A DNA stretch of 64,000 nucleotides from Mangrovicoccus sp. HB161399 (GTDB lineage: Bacteria > Pseudomonadota > Alphaproteobacteria > Rhodobacterales > Rhodobacteraceae): the NCBI RefSeq assembly GCF_013184745.1, contig NZ_JAATVU010000029.1, positions 1-64,000 of the forward strand, given 5' to 3'. The position numbers were made by a program, and so were the translations under genes. The notes under the pieces were generated by a model, which was not told where the DNA came from, made no database searches, and saw only the letters and a program-made list of their open reading frames with translations. Positions 34,056 to 43,504 of this stretch are shown in pieces (position 1 is the stretch's first letter; every line of letters starts with the position of its first letter).

Positions 34056-34832
34056 CTATTTGTCCCGGAACTGCGCTTCGCGCTTCTCGAGATAGGCGGC
34101 CATGCCCTCTTTCTGGTCGTTCGTCCCGAACAGGGCATGGAACATGCGCCGCTCGTAGAGCAGCCCTTCGCGCAGCGGCATCTCGAAGGCGCGGTTCACC
34201 ACCTCCTTCACCGCGCGGGTGCTGACGGTGGATTTCTCGCCGATCCGCGAGGCGGCGGTGCGGGCTTCCTCGGCCAGCTTCTTGACCGGCACGACACGGC
34301 TGACGAGGCCTGCGCGCTCGGCTTCCTCGGCCGACATGAAGCGCCCGGTCATCAGCATGTCCATCGCCTTGGCCTTGCCGATGGCGCGGACCAGGCGCTG
34401 GGTGCCGCCGAGTGCGGGAATCACCCCCAGGTTGACGTCGGGCATGCCGAACTTGGCGCTGTCCGCGGCGATCACGAGGTCGCACATCATCGCCAGCTCG
34501 CAGCCTGCGCCCACGGCATAGCCCGACACGGCGGCGATCACCGGCTTGCGGCAGCGGATCAGAGGGTCGGCATCGGGGCCGTAGTAGCTGCCGCAGAACA
34601 GGTCGGCGAAGCTCGCCTCGGCAAGCTCGGACACGTCGACGCCCGCGGAGAACACCTTCTCGTTGCCGCACAGCATGATGCAGCGCACCTTGTCGTTGCG
34701 GTCCGCCGATTGCAGCGCATCGGTGAGTTCGGCGGTCATCAGCTTGTTGAGGGAGTTCTTTGCGTCCGGACGGTTCAGCTTGATCTGGGCGATGTGGTCA
34801 TCGACCTCTACGATCAGCGTCTCATAGGCCAT
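34056..34832 (-). CDS. Enoyl-CoA hydratase/isomerase family protein
   Basis: A 258-residue crotonase-fold enzyme, probably hydrating enoyl-CoA in fatty acid beta-oxidation. The oxyanion-hole segment [10 protein letters not shown] and the block [18 protein letters not shown] hold the first catalytic Glu. The usual second Glu (PE in FGQPEInlGtiP) is Asp here ([16 protein letters not shown]). The start [11 protein letters not shown] is chosen over an upstream frame extension. It sits between rpsT and mutM on the same strand. Confidence 0.92.
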   Translation of the reverse strand: MAYETLIVEVDDHIAQIKLNRPDAKNSLNKLMTAELTDALQSADRNDKVRCIMLCGNEKVFSAGVDVSELAEASFADLFCGSYYGPDADPLIRCRKPVIAAVSGYAVGAGCELAMMCDLVIAADSAKFGMPDVNLGVIPALGGTQRLVRAIGKAKAMDMLMTGRFMSAEEAERAGLVSRVVPVKKLAEEARTAASRIGEKSTVSTRAVKEVVNRAFEMPLREGLLYERRMFHALFGTNDQKEGMAAYLEKREAQFRDK

Positions 34833-34893
34833 GGGGACTGCCCTGATTGTTTCAACAGCCCACAGCCTTAACAGCCTCAGCCGCGCGTTCAAG

Positions 34894-35751
34894 CTATCTT
34901 TGGCATTTCGGACAGTAGAAGGACGACCGCGAAGACTGGACGATTCGCGTTACGGTGCCTGTGCAGCCGTCGGTCGGGCAGGGCTGCCCTTCGCGATCAT
35001 AGACACGGAATCCGTGCTGGAAATAGCCCAGATCGCCCGAAGCCTGACGAAAGTCGCGCAGCGAGGATCCGCCGGCCGCGATCGCCTCTTCCAGCACCTG
35101 CCGGATGGCGGCGTGCAGCACCGCGATCCGCGCCGCCGAGATGTGCCCGGCAAGCCGCTTCGGCGAGATGCCCGACCGGTGCAGCGCCTCGCAGACATAG
35201 ATGTTCCCCAGCCCCGCCACGATCTTCTGGTCGAGAAGCGCCGCCTTCACCGGGCTCGCCTTGCCGCGGAACGCCTCGGCCAGATGCGCCGCGCTGAAGG
35301 CGTTGCCCAGCGGTTCCGGCCCGAGCTTGTCCAGCAGCTTGTGGCCGGTTTCGGTCGGGAACAGGTCCATCGCCCCGAAGCGGCGCGGATCGTTGAAGGT
35401 CACCCGCATGCCGTTGTCGAAATCCAGAACCACATGGTCATGCTTTTCCGGCGCGGCGTGGCCATGGACATAAGTTCCTATGGCAACGGCATTTTCATCC
35501 TTCGTCACCAGCATCCGCCCGGACATGCCGAGATGGATCAGCAGCGTCTCGCCGCCGTCGAGATCGGCCAGCAGGTATTTCGAGCGCCGCCGCAGCGCCG
35601 CCACATGGCGCCCGGCCAGCCGCTCGGCCATGCGGTCCGGGAAGGGCCAGCGCAGGTCGGGGCGGTTGACCTGGGCACGGGTGATCACGGCATCGGCCAT
35701 CACCGGCTCCAGTCCGCGGCGGACGGTCTCGACCTCGGGCAATTCGGGCAT
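34894..35751 (-). CDS. mutM: Formamidopyrimidine-DNA glycosylase (Fpg/MutM)
   Basis: A 285-residue base-excision repair enzyme that removes 8-oxoguanine. The N-terminal [14 protein letters not shown] contains the catalytic Pro after Met removal and Glu; a central helix-two-turn-helix follows. The C-terminal zinc finger is CPTDGC...FYCPKCQ, with the wider C-x4-C first pair common in alphaproteobacteria. It is divergent from ubiE, with 112 bases between the start codons. Confidence 0.97.
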   Translation of the reverse strand: MPELPEVETVRRGLEPVMADAVITRAQVNRPDLRWPFPDRMAERLAGRHVAALRRRSKYLLADLDGGETLLIHLGMSGRMLVTKDENAVAIGTYVHGHAAPEKHDHVVLDFDNGMRVTFNDPRRFGAMDLFPTETGHKLLDKLGPEPLGNAFSAAHLAEAFRGKASPVKAALLDQKIVAGLGNIYVCEALHRSGISPKRLAGHISAARIAVLHAAIRQVLEEAIAAGGSSLRDFRQASGDLGYFQHGFRVYDREGQPCPTDGCTGTVTRIVQSSRSSFYCPKCQR

Positions 35752-35863
35752 GGGATCCTCTCGGGACGTTCACAGACTGCCGCAGGAGCGTGAGCCGCTA
35801 TCGCGTTGCTCCCCCGGCGGGGCGTCCTATAAGGAGGGTGAAACGACCGAGGCGGCAAGACCC

Positions 35864-36616
35864 ATGAGTGACGCGGAAAGCAAGACCACCCATTTCGGTG
35901 CCAAGACAGTGCGCGAGGACGAGAAGGCCGGGCTGGTCCATGGCGTCTTCTCCTCGGTGGCGAACAAGTACGACGTGATGAACGACGTCATGTCCATGGG
36001 CATCCACCGCCTGTGGAAGGACGCGATGATGGACTGGCTGGCGCCGCGCGGCGGGATGAAGTCGCTCGACGTTGCGGGCGGCACCGGCGACATCGCCTTC
36101 CGCATCCTGAAGCGCGCCCCCGGCGCCGAGGTCACCGTGCTCGACCTGACCGAGGACATGCTGATCGAGGGCCAGCGCCGCGCCGAGGCGGAAAGCTTCG
36201 CCGACCGGCTGACCTGGGTGGTGGGCGACGCGATGGCGCTGCCGTTCGAAGACAACACCTTCGACACCTACACGATCAGCTTCGGCATCCGGAACGTGAC
36301 CCGCGTCCAGGACGCGCTGAACGAGGCCTACAGGGTGCTCAAGCCCGGCGGGCGGCTCCTGGTGCTGGAATTCAGCCAGCTGCCCTCTGCGCCCTTGCAG
36401 AAGGCCTACGACCTCTATTCGTTCAATGTGATCCCTCGCATGGGCCAGGCGATCGCCAATGACCGCGACAGCTACCAGTACCTGGTGGAGTCGATCCGCA
36501 ACTTCCCCGACCAGGAGACCTTCGCCGGGATGATCCGGCTGGCGGGCTTCGGGCAGGTGAAGTACCGCAACCTGTCCATGGGCATCGCCGCGCTGCATTC
36601 GGGCTGGAAGATCTAG
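35864..36616 (+). CDS. ubiE: Ubiquinone/menaquinone C-methyltransferase UbiE
   Basis: A 250-residue SAM-dependent methyltransferase for the C-methylation step of ubiquinone synthesis. The motif [15 protein letters not shown] binds SAM, and the family signatures [17 protein letters not shown] and [20 protein letters not shown] are present. No in-frame start exists between the upstream AAGGAGG and the ATG at 35864, so this start is secure although the ribosome site is weak. The ubiB GTG follows its stop directly. Confidence 0.97.
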   Translation: MSDAESKTTHFGAKTVREDEKAGLVHGVFSSVANKYDVMNDVMSMGIHRLWKDAMMDWLAPRGGMKSLDVAGGTGDIAFRILKRAPGAEVTVLDLTEDMLIEGQRRAEAESFADRLTWVVGDAMALPFEDNTFDTYTISFGIRNVTRVQDALNEAYRVLKPGGRLLVLEFSQLPSAPLQKAYDLYSFNVIPRMGQAIANDRDSYQYLVESIRNFPDQETFAGMIRLAGFGQVKYRNLSMGIAALHSGWKI

Positions 36617-38143
36617 GTGCGCGGCCCCCACAATATCTGGCGGCTCGTCCGGACCGGCGCGACCTTCGAACGGACCGGCGCGATGAAGCTGGTGCTCGAC
36701 GCGATGGACGCGCCGAAGCCCCTGCGCATTGCCGCCCGCGTGCTCGGCTGGCCGTTCAAGTGGCTGGGGATCGAGGGCGATCCGTCGATGCCGCCCGCCA
36801 CCCGCGCGCTGACCGCTCTGGGACCGGCCTACATCAAGTTCGGCCAGGTGCTGTCGACCCGGCCCGACGTGGTCGGCGACGACCTGGCGCGCCAGCTGCG
36901 CGTGCTGCAGGACCGGCTGCCGCCGTTCTCGCTGGCCGAGGCGCGGGTGCAGATCGAGCGCGAGCTGGAAAAGCCGGTCGAGGAGATCTTCTCCGAGCTG
37001 AGCGAACCGATCGCTGCCGCCTCGATCGCGCAGGTCCATCAGGGACGTCTGGCCGAGACCGGCGAGAAGGTCGCCGTCAAGGTGCTGCGCCCGGGCATCG
37101 AGCGCGCCTTCCGCAAGGATGTCGACGCCTTCTACCTGGCCGCGCGGCTGGTGGAGCTGCTGTCGCCCTCGTCGCGCCGCCTGCGGCCGATGGACGTGAT
37201 CCGGCATTTCGACGGGGTGGTGCGCGGCGAGCTGGACCTGCGGCTGGAATCCTCGGCGGCCGCCGAATACGCGGCGACCACGGCCAAGGACGAGGGCTTC
37301 TGCGTGCCGGCGGTCCACTGGGCCTATTCCTCGCGCCGGGTGATGACGCTGGAATGGGCGAACGGCATCAACGCCAACGATCTGGACGCGATCGACGCGG
37401 CCGGCGTGGACCGTGCCGCCGCGGGCGAGCGCGTGCTGCAGATGTTCCTGAACCACGCGCTCAGGGACGGCTATTTCCATGCCGACATGCATCAGGGCAA
37501 CCTGAAGATCACCGCCGCGGGCGAGATCGTGGCGATGGATTTCGGCATCATGGGCCGGATCGACGAATATACCCGCCGGGTCTATGCCGAGATCCTGTTC
37601 GGCTTCATCCGCAAGGATTACCGCCGCGTCGCCGAGGTGCATTTCGAGGCGGGCTACGTCCCGGCCGACCAGGACATCGACGAATTTGCCCGTGCGCTGC
37701 GGGTCATCGGCGAGCCGATCTTCGGCATGGATGCCTCGCGGATCTCGATGGCGCGGCTGCTGGCCTATCTCTTCGAGGTGACCGAACGTTTCGGCATGCA
37801 GACCCGGACCGAGCTGATCCTGCTGCAGCGCACCATGGTGGTGGTCGAAGGGGTGGCGCGCTCGCTGAACCCGCACATCAACATCTGGGACGTTGCCCGT
37901 CCGGTGGTCGAGACCTACATCGCCAAGAATGTCGGGGTGCATGCGCTGGCGCGCGACCTGGCGCTGACGGCGCGGGTGCTGACCCGGATCGGACCGCGGC
38001 TGCCGGGACTGGCGGAGGCGGCCCTGGTCGCCCAGTCGCAGCCCAAGCCGCAGCCCGGGCGCGCCGGCGGGATCCTGTGGTTCCTCGCAGGCGCCGGGAC
38101 GGCCGCGGCCTGCATCCTGATCGGCACGCAAATCCCGTCCTGA
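36617..38143 (+). CDS. ubiB: UbiB, ABC1/ADCK-type protein for ubiquinone synthesis
   Basis: A 508-residue atypical kinase-like membrane protein needed for ubiquinone production. The KxGQ motif (YIKFGQVLSTRPDVV), the Ala-rich loop AAASIAQVHQG and VAVKVLRPGI are present, as are the metal-binding DMHQGNL and AMDFGIMG. A hydrophobic C-terminal segment (GGILWFLAGAGTAAACILIG) anchors it in the membrane. It starts at a GTG immediately after the ubiE stop, so the two are co-translated. Confidence 0.96.
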   Translation: MRGPHNIWRLVRTGATFERTGAMKLVLDAMDAPKPLRIAARVLGWPFKWLGIEGDPSMPPATRALTALGPAYIKFGQVLSTRPDVVGDDLARQLRVLQDRLPPFSLAEARVQIERELEKPVEEIFSELSEPIAAASIAQVHQGRLAETGEKVAVKVLRPGIERAFRKDVDAFYLAARLVELLSPSSRRLRPMDVIRHFDGVVRGELDLRLESSAAAEYAATTAKDEGFCVPAVHWAYSSRRVMTLEWANGINANDLDAIDAAGVDRAAAGERVLQMFLNHALRDGYFHADMHQGNLKITAAGEIVAMDFGIMGRIDEYTRRVYAEILFGFIRKDYRRVAEVHFEAGYVPADQDIDEFARALRVIGEPIFGMDASRISMARLLAYLFEVTERFGMQTRTELILLQRTMVVVEGVARSLNPHINIWDVARPVVETYIAKNVGVHALARDLALTARVLTRIGPRLPGLAEAALVAQSQPKPQPGRAGGILWFLAGAGTAAACILIGTQIPS

Positions 38144-38247
38144 GTGTTTCCGCCTGGGCGGAAACCCGCCCGCGGCGAGAAGATTTCTTCGACATCGGGG
38201 ACCCTTTCCGGCATTCGGAGGTTCACAGGGGGAAAGGAGATCTTCCG

Positions 38248-38655
38248 ATGCTCAAGAAGACAGTGACCACTACGCTCTGCCTCGCGGTCCTCGCTGCGCC
38301 GGTGCTTGCCGAGCCGCACGGGCACAAGCCTGGCTGGAAGAAGCATGGCGATGGCCATCACGAACGCTCCCATGACGACCGCGACGGCCGCTACTGGCTC
38401 GCCGGGAACGGCAACGGCCATGGCAACGGAAACGGCAACTTCGTGCCGCCGGGGCTGGACAAGAAGCCGGGCAACATGCCGCCGGGCCAGTACAAGAAGA
38501 TCCACGGCGACCGGATCGACTGGCACGACTACCGCCTGCCGCGGCCGCCGGACGGGCAGATCTATGTCCGCCAGGGCGACCAGCTCTACCGGGTGATGCG
38601 CGACACCATGATCGTGGCCGCGGCCCTCGGCGTGATCTCGCAATACCTCAAGTAG
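38248..38655 (+). CDS. RcnB-like secreted protein
   Basis: A 135-residue exported protein (signal MLKKTVTTTLCLAVLAAPVLA). The mature N-terminal half is rich in His, Gly and Asn (HGHKPGWKKHGDGHHERSH, GNGNGHGNGNGN). The C-terminal RIDWHDYRLPRPPDGQIYVR and hydrophobic end resemble the RcnB family of periplasmic nickel/cobalt homeostasis proteins. A metal-related role is inferred from family and composition. AAAGGAGA precedes the ATG. Confidence 0.75.
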   Translation: MLKKTVTTTLCLAVLAAPVLAEPHGHKPGWKKHGDGHHERSHDDRDGRYWLAGNGNGHGNGNGNFVPPGLDKKPGNMPPGQYKKIHGDRIDWHDYRLPRPPDGQIYVRQGDQLYRVMRDTMIVAAALGVISQYLK

Positions 38656-38658
38656 CGC

Positions 38659-38880
38659 TCAGCGCCGCCGCTTCGGGGAGCTCTTCCCCGAAGCCCAGGG
38701 CATCCACATGTCGATCCAGGCCTCCGTGCCGGAATTCACGGCCTCGGTCCATTGCGCCTGGCAGGTCTTCATCATCGCCTGCTGCTGGCGCGTGACTTCC
38801 TTCGCCCAATCCTCCTGCGCGGCACGGGCGGTGCGGTGGTAGTCGCTGAGCCAGGCGCTCATGAACGGGTTCTTCTTCAC
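38659..38880 (-). CDS. Small hypothetical protein (73 aa)
   Basis: Not recognised. The GTG start at 38880 is preferred because AGGAGG lies 9 bases upstream; a downstream ATG (38862, MSAWLSDYHRTA) has no ribosome site. The chain is helical and Trp/Gln-rich (RQQQAMMKTCQAQW, AWIDMWMPWASG) with a basic end (SSPKRRR) and no signal peptide. It is convergent with the RcnB-like gene, 3 bases apart. Confidence 0.6.
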   Translation of the reverse strand: MKKNPFMSAWLSDYHRTARAAQEDWAKEVTRQQQAMMKTCQAQWTEAVNSGTEAWIDMWMPWASGKSSPKRRR

Positions 38881-38961
38881 CTTGCCGGGCCTCCTCTGCA
38901 GATAGTTTCCTTTAGGGTACCACAAAAACGCGCGCCGTGCCGACTGCGCCTTTCGGGCAGG

Positions 38962-39888
38962 TCAGTAGCCCGCCGCCCGGTCGACGAGATTGAGCAGCGG
39001 AAGGCCCGACTCGCAGCGCCTGACGTTCTCCGCGATCACCCGCGAGGCCGAGGCCGCTCGCGTTTCCGCAGCGATATGCGGCGTCACCGTGACCTTGGGA
39101 TGCGCCCAGAACGGGTGCTCCGCGGGCAGCGGCTCGGTGCGGAACACGTCCAGTGTGGCATGGCCCAGATGGCCGGCATCCAGCGAGGCCAGCAGTGCCG
39201 CCTCGTCGACCAGCGCGCCGCGGCCGGGATTGATGACCGCCGCGCCCTGCGGCATCCGCGCCAGGGTTGCGGCATTCACGATGTTCTCGGTCTCGGGCGT
39301 GCGCGGCAGCAGCAGCACCAGGATCTCGGCCCGCGCCAGCGCTTCGTCCAGTCCGTCCGCGCCGGAGAGGCAGGTGATTCCCTCGATCTCCTTCGGACGG
39401 CGGCTCCAGCCCGCCACGTCGAAGCGCAGGCCCGCCAGCGCCTGCGCGCAGGCGGTGCCGAGCTGGCCCAGCCCCAGCACAGTCACCTTGCGGTCGCGCG
39501 CCAGCGGCGGGACGACCTTGTTCCAGCCGGTGGCGCCGATGAAGCGGTCGATCCCCAGATGGTAGCGCAGCACATGGCCGGTGACGTATTCGACCATGCC
39601 CTCGGTCAGGCTGTCATCGACCATCCGCGCCAGCGGCTGGGTCAGGGTCTTGTCGCCGACGATGGTCTCCACCCCGGCCCAGAGGCTCAGCACGGCCTTG
39701 GCGTTGGTAAAGGGCGTGAAATCGGGCACGGTGCCGGGCAGGTAGACGAGGTAGTCCACCGCGGCCGGATCGGGGCAGGTTGGGGACAGCACTGCGGCGA
39801 CGCCCGCCTGCTTCAGGGCGACCAGCAGCGGGCCCTTGTAGCGGCGCCAGGCCTCGTGGCCGCCGGTGAAGTAGATGTTCGCAGTCAT
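38962..39888 (-). CDS. Glyoxylate/hydroxypyruvate reductase A-like D-2-hydroxyacid dehydrogenase
   Basis: A 308-residue NAD(P)H-dependent reductase. The Rossmann motif is VTVLGLGQLGTACAQAL; the catalytic Arg/Glu/His set is in SLWAGVETI and NPGRGALVDEAAL plus FRTEPLPAEHPFW and VTPHIAAET. It probably reduces glyoxylate or hydroxypyruvate. It starts 6 bases after rodA and is probably the last gene of the cell-shape operon, though functionally unrelated. Confidence 0.88.
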   Translation of the reverse strand: MTANIYFTGGHEAWRRYKGPLLVALKQAGVAAVLSPTCPDPAAVDYLVYLPGTVPDFTPFTNAKAVLSLWAGVETIVGDKTLTQPLARMVDDSLTEGMVEYVTGHVLRYHLGIDRFIGATGWNKVVPPLARDRKVTVLGLGQLGTACAQALAGLRFDVAGWSRRPKEIEGITCLSGADGLDEALARAEILVLLLPRTPETENIVNAATLARMPQGAAVINPGRGALVDEAALLASLDAGHLGHATLDVFRTEPLPAEHPFWAHPKVTVTPHIAAETRAASASRVIAENVRRCESGLPLLNLVDRAAGY

Positions 39889-39894
39889 GGTGGA

Positions 39895-41034
39895 TTACCT
39901 CGGACGGTGCACATGGGCGCTCTGGACAAGGCCGAAGGCGCCGAGCAGCACCATCATCGCCGAGCCGCCGTAGCTGACCAGCGGCAGGGGCACGCCGACC
40001 ACCGGCGCCATGCCCATGACCATCGCCATGTTGACGGAGAAGAACAGGAAGAAGGTCGCCGCGATCCCGAGGATCAAGAGCGACGAGAAGCGGTCGCGGT
40101 TGGCCAGCGCGGAGACGTAGCAGAAGACCAGCACCAGCGCGTAGAGACCCAGCAGCGACGAGGCCCCGACGAAGCCGAATTCCTCGGCCAGGGTGGTGAA
40201 GATGAAGTCGGTATGCTTCTCGGGCAGGAAGTTCAGCCGCGACTGCGTCCCCTGCATGAAGCCGCGGCCGGTCCAGCCGCCCGAGCCGAGCGCGATCGTC
40301 GCCTGGGTGATGTGGTACCCCGCGCCCAGCGGATCGGTGGTCGGGTCGAGGAAGGTGTCGATGCGGCGGAACTGGTAGTCCTTGATCAGCTGCCAGTCGG
40401 TGCCGCGCGAGGCCATGACGGCATAGACCAGCGACGCGCCCGAGGCGATCACCGCCAGGAAGTAGGCCCAGTGGACGCCCGCCAGCCACATGATGAAGCC
40501 GCCGCCCGCCAGAAGCAGGATCGCGGTGCCCAAGTCGGGCTGCTTCAGCACCAGCGCGGTCGGCACCAGGATCAGCAGGATCGGCGGCAGCATCCACAGC
40601 GGCCGGCTGACCTTGTCGACGTCGAGCCAGTCGTAATAGGCCGCCAGCACCATGATCAGCGCGATCTTCATCAGTTCGGAGGGCTGGAGCTGGAAGAAGC
40701 CGAGATCGATCCAGCGCTGCGCGCCCATGCCGATTTCGCCCATGATCTCCACCGCCACCAGCAGGAGCAGCGCCACCGCGTAGGCGACGAAGGAGACGTT
40801 GCGCCAGAACCAGATCGGCACCATCGCGACGGCGAACATCGCGGCCATCCCGGCGGCGAAGCGCTCCATCTGCGGTTCCATCCAGGGCTGTGGCGAGCCT
40901 CCGGCCACGGAATAGAGCATCAGGAAGCCGACCGAGCAGATCGCGCTGAGCAGGAAGACCAGCGGCCAGTTGAGATATAGCACCTTGCGGATGCCCGAAG
41001 GCACCGTCTTCACCGCGTATTCGAGATAGCTCAT
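39895..41034 (-). CDS. rodA: Rod-shape-determining protein RodA (SEDS glycosyltransferase)
   Basis: A 379-residue multi-pass membrane enzyme that polymerises peptidoglycan glycan strands with PBP2 during elongation. SEDS features include GAQRWIDLGFFQLQPSELMKI and VGVPLPLVSYGGSAMM. Its ATG overlaps the mrdA stop (ATGA). Confidence 0.96.
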   Translation of the reverse strand: MSYLEYAVKTVPSGIRKVLYLNWPLVFLLSAICSVGFLMLYSVAGGSPQPWMEPQMERFAAGMAAMFAVAMVPIWFWRNVSFVAYAVALLLLVAVEIMGEIGMGAQRWIDLGFFQLQPSELMKIALIMVLAAYYDWLDVDKVSRPLWMLPPILLILVPTALVLKQPDLGTAILLLAGGGFIMWLAGVHWAYFLAVIASGASLVYAVMASRGTDWQLIKDYQFRRIDTFLDPTTDPLGAGYHITQATIALGSGGWTGRGFMQGTQSRLNFLPEKHTDFIFTTLAEEFGFVGASSLLGLYALVLVFCYVSALANRDRFSSLLILGIAATFFLFFSVNMAMVMGMAPVVGVPLPLVSYGGSAMMVLLGAFGLVQSAHVHRPR

Positions 41035-42971
41035 GCCCGGCTCTTTCCCTTGCCGGTCCGGAACTGGTCGCGCATCGGCATGGCCTCGAAGCGCGCGGCC
41101 ACCTCGTCGCGCTGCGAGGACGGATAGGCCGAGAGCGGCGGCACGCCGCCCGACATCGCCGCCAGCAGCACGTCGCGCGCGATCGGCGCCGCGGCCGAGG
41201 AGCCGCCGCCGCCATGCTCCACGATCACTGCCACCGCATAGCGCGGCGACGGCACCGGGCCGTAGGCGACGAACAGCGCGTGGTCGCGCCGTTCCCAGGG
41301 CAGCTGGTCGTTGCGGGTCACGCCGCGGGCGCGCTCGGCCTTGGTGATGTTGCGGACCTGGCTGGTGCCGGACTTGCCGGCGATCTTCATGGCGTCATCC
41401 ACGACCCGGCTGCGGTAGCCGGTGCCGCGGTTGGAGTTGCTGACCGCGTCCATCCCGCCCTGCACCGCGCGCAGGTGGCGCGGATTCAGGCCCAGCGGCT
41501 CGGCGCTGACCGGCTGCTCGACCCCGTCGATGGTCTTGATCAGCCGCGGCACCACCGCGTTGCCGCTGGCGATCCGCGCCGTCATCACCGCGAGCTGCAG
41601 CGGCGAGGCCAGCACGTAGCCCTGGCCGATCGAGGCGTTCACCGTGTCGCCGATCTGCCAGTCCTGGCCGTAGCTCTTTCGCTTCCAGTCCTTGTTGGGC
41701 GCGATGCCCTCGGAGACCGCGGAAAGCGGCAGGTCGAAGCGGGTTCCGAGGCCCAGCCGCTGCGCCATGGCGGAAATGCGGTCGATCCCGACCTTCTGCG
41801 CTACGTTGTAGTAGTAGACGTCGCAGCTCTGCTGCAGCGAGGCATTGAGGTTCACCGTGCCGTGGCCGCCATGCTTCCAGCAGTGGAAGCGGCGGCCGCC
41901 GGTCTCCAGGTAGCCCGGGCACCATTCGGTGCTTTCGGGCGTGATCACACCGGCCTCCAGCGCGGCGAGCCCGACGACCATCTTGAAGGTCGAGCCGGGC
42001 GGATAGGTGCCCTGCACGGTCTTCGAGGCCAGCGGCCGGTACTTGTTGCCGGTCAGCGCCTTGTAGTCGGCCACCGAGATGCCGCGGACGAACAGGTTCG
42101 GGTCGAAGCTGGGCGAGGAGACCGCGGCAACGATGTCGCCGTTGGTGGTGTCGACCACCACCACGCCCGAGCTTTCGCCGTCGAGCCGCGCCTGTGTGAA
42201 GTTCTGCAGCCCGGCATCGATGGTCAGCTGCAGGTTCTTGCCGGACGCGCCCTCGGTGCGGGACAGCTCGCGCATCACCCGGCCGACGGCGTTGACCTCG
42301 ATCTGGCTGTTGCCTGCCTTGCCGCGCAGCACCTCTTCCATCCGCGCCTCGACGCCCGACTTGCCGATCTGGAACTTCGGGATCTGCATCAGCGGATCGG
42401 GGTCTTCCATCTTGGACAGGTCGTAGTCGCTGACCGGGCCGACATAGCCGGTGACATGGGCGAAATCCTGGCCCAGCGGATAGTTGCGGGTCTGGCCGAC
42501 CTCCGGCCGGACGCCGGGCAGGGCGGGCGCGTTGATCGCCACCCGCGCGAGATCCTCCCAGGGCAGCTGGTCCTTGACCGTCACCGGCACGAAGGCGGAG
42601 CGGCGGCCGACCTCGCGCAGCGTGCGCTCGATATCCTCGGGCGACAGCGGGATCAGCTCGGACAGCCGCTCCAGCACCGCGGCGACATCGCCGGCATCCT
42701 CGCGCACGATCACCACGCGGTAGTTCTGGTCGTTCTCGGCGACCGGGCGGCCCTGGCGGTCGAAGATCAGCCCGCGCTGCGGCGCCAGCAGCCGCACGTT
42801 GATGCGGTTTTCCTCGGCCAGCATGCGGTACTCGTCGGCCTGCTCGACCTGCATGTGGCGCAGGCGCAGCCCCAGCGCGCCCATCATCGCGACCTGCAGC
42901 CCGCCGAGGACAAGGCCGCGGCGGGTGATCATCCCCGCGCTTTTCTCGACATCTTTTTCGGAACGCTTCAT
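41031..42971 (-). CDS. mrdA: Penicillin-binding protein 2 (MrdA), elongasome transpeptidase
   Basis: A 646-residue class B PBP. After an N-terminal membrane anchor (ITRRGLVLGGLQVAMMGALG), it has the transpeptidase motifs STFK (in TYPPGSTFKMV), SCD (QSCDVYYYN) and KSGTSQ. It forms the elongation core with RodA and the Mre proteins. The start MKRSEKDVEK overlaps the mreD stop (ATGA); the longer open frame is not coding. Confidence 0.96.
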   Translation of the reverse strand: MKRSEKDVEKSAGMITRRGLVLGGLQVAMMGALGLRLRHMQVEQADEYRMLAEENRINVRLLAPQRGLIFDRQGRPVAENDQNYRVVIVREDAGDVAAVLERLSELIPLSPEDIERTLREVGRRSAFVPVTVKDQLPWEDLARVAINAPALPGVRPEVGQTRNYPLGQDFAHVTGYVGPVSDYDLSKMEDPDPLMQIPKFQIGKSGVEARMEEVLRGKAGNSQIEVNAVGRVMRELSRTEGASGKNLQLTIDAGLQNFTQARLDGESSGVVVVDTTNGDIVAAVSSPSFDPNLFVRGISVADYKALTGNKYRPLASKTVQGTYPPGSTFKMVVGLAALEAGVITPESTEWCPGYLETGGRRFHCWKHGGHGTVNLNASLQQSCDVYYYNVAQKVGIDRISAMAQRLGLGTRFDLPLSAVSEGIAPNKDWKRKSYGQDWQIGDTVNASIGQGYVLASPLQLAVMTARIASGNAVVPRLIKTIDGVEQPVSAEPLGLNPRHLRAVQGGMDAVSNSNRGTGYRSRVVDDAMKIAGKSGTSQVRNITKAERARGVTRNDQLPWERRDHALFVAYGPVPSPRYAVAVIVEHGGGGSSAAAPIARDVLLAAMSGGVPPLSAYPSSQRDEVAARFEAMPMRDQFRTGKGKSRA

Positions 42972-43504
42972 GTCCGGGTCCTTCGGATCACCCCTTGAGG
43001 GTAGTCGAGGCGGCGGATCCCGGCAAGCCGCAGGGCAAGCGCGGGAAGGGGATATGCCGCGATGGTGACCGCTGTCGCCGCCAGCATGTGCGCCAGCGGC
43101 GCATGGCTGGCCAGCGTGACGGTCAGCAGCACCCAGTCGGCCAGAGCCATCGCCGAGATCAGCAGCGCCACCAGCGCCCATTCCATCGCGAAGGACAGCG
43201 GCCGCGCGGTGCGGCGCCGGCTGCGCAGCACTTCGGACGCCGCCAGCGCCAGCGCCGCCCAGAGCCCGGGCGGGCGCTGCAGCATCAGGTCGGCGGTCAG
43301 CATCACCGCGGCGATCAGCAGGACCGGCACCTGCTCGGGACGGCGCAGCACCCAGGCAAAGGTCAGCCCGGTCAGCAGGTCGGGTCCGGGCAGCCCCCCG
43401 GGCGGGATCCAGAGCGGCATCAGCAGCACCGCCATCAGCCCCAGCGCGGCCCCCGCATAGGCGGCATGCGCAAGCCAGAGCCGGAGCCCGCGCGACCTAG
43501 CCAT
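42968..43504 (-). CDS. mreD: Rod-shape-determining protein MreD
   Basis: A 178-residue inner-membrane protein with about five or six hydrophobic helices, placed between mreC and mrdA with overlaps at both ends (8 bases with mreC). Sequence is poorly conserved in this family, so position carries much of the weight; PPGGLPGPDLLTGLTFAWVL and the TM pattern fit MreD. Confidence 0.88.
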   Translation of the reverse strand: MARSRGLRLWLAHAAYAGAALGLMAVLLMPLWIPPGGLPGPDLLTGLTFAWVLRRPEQVPVLLIAAVMLTADLMLQRPPGLWAALALAASEVLRSRRRTARPLSFAMEWALVALLISAMALADWVLLTVTLASHAPLAHMLAATAVTIAAYPLPALALRLAGIRRLDYPQGVIRRTRT

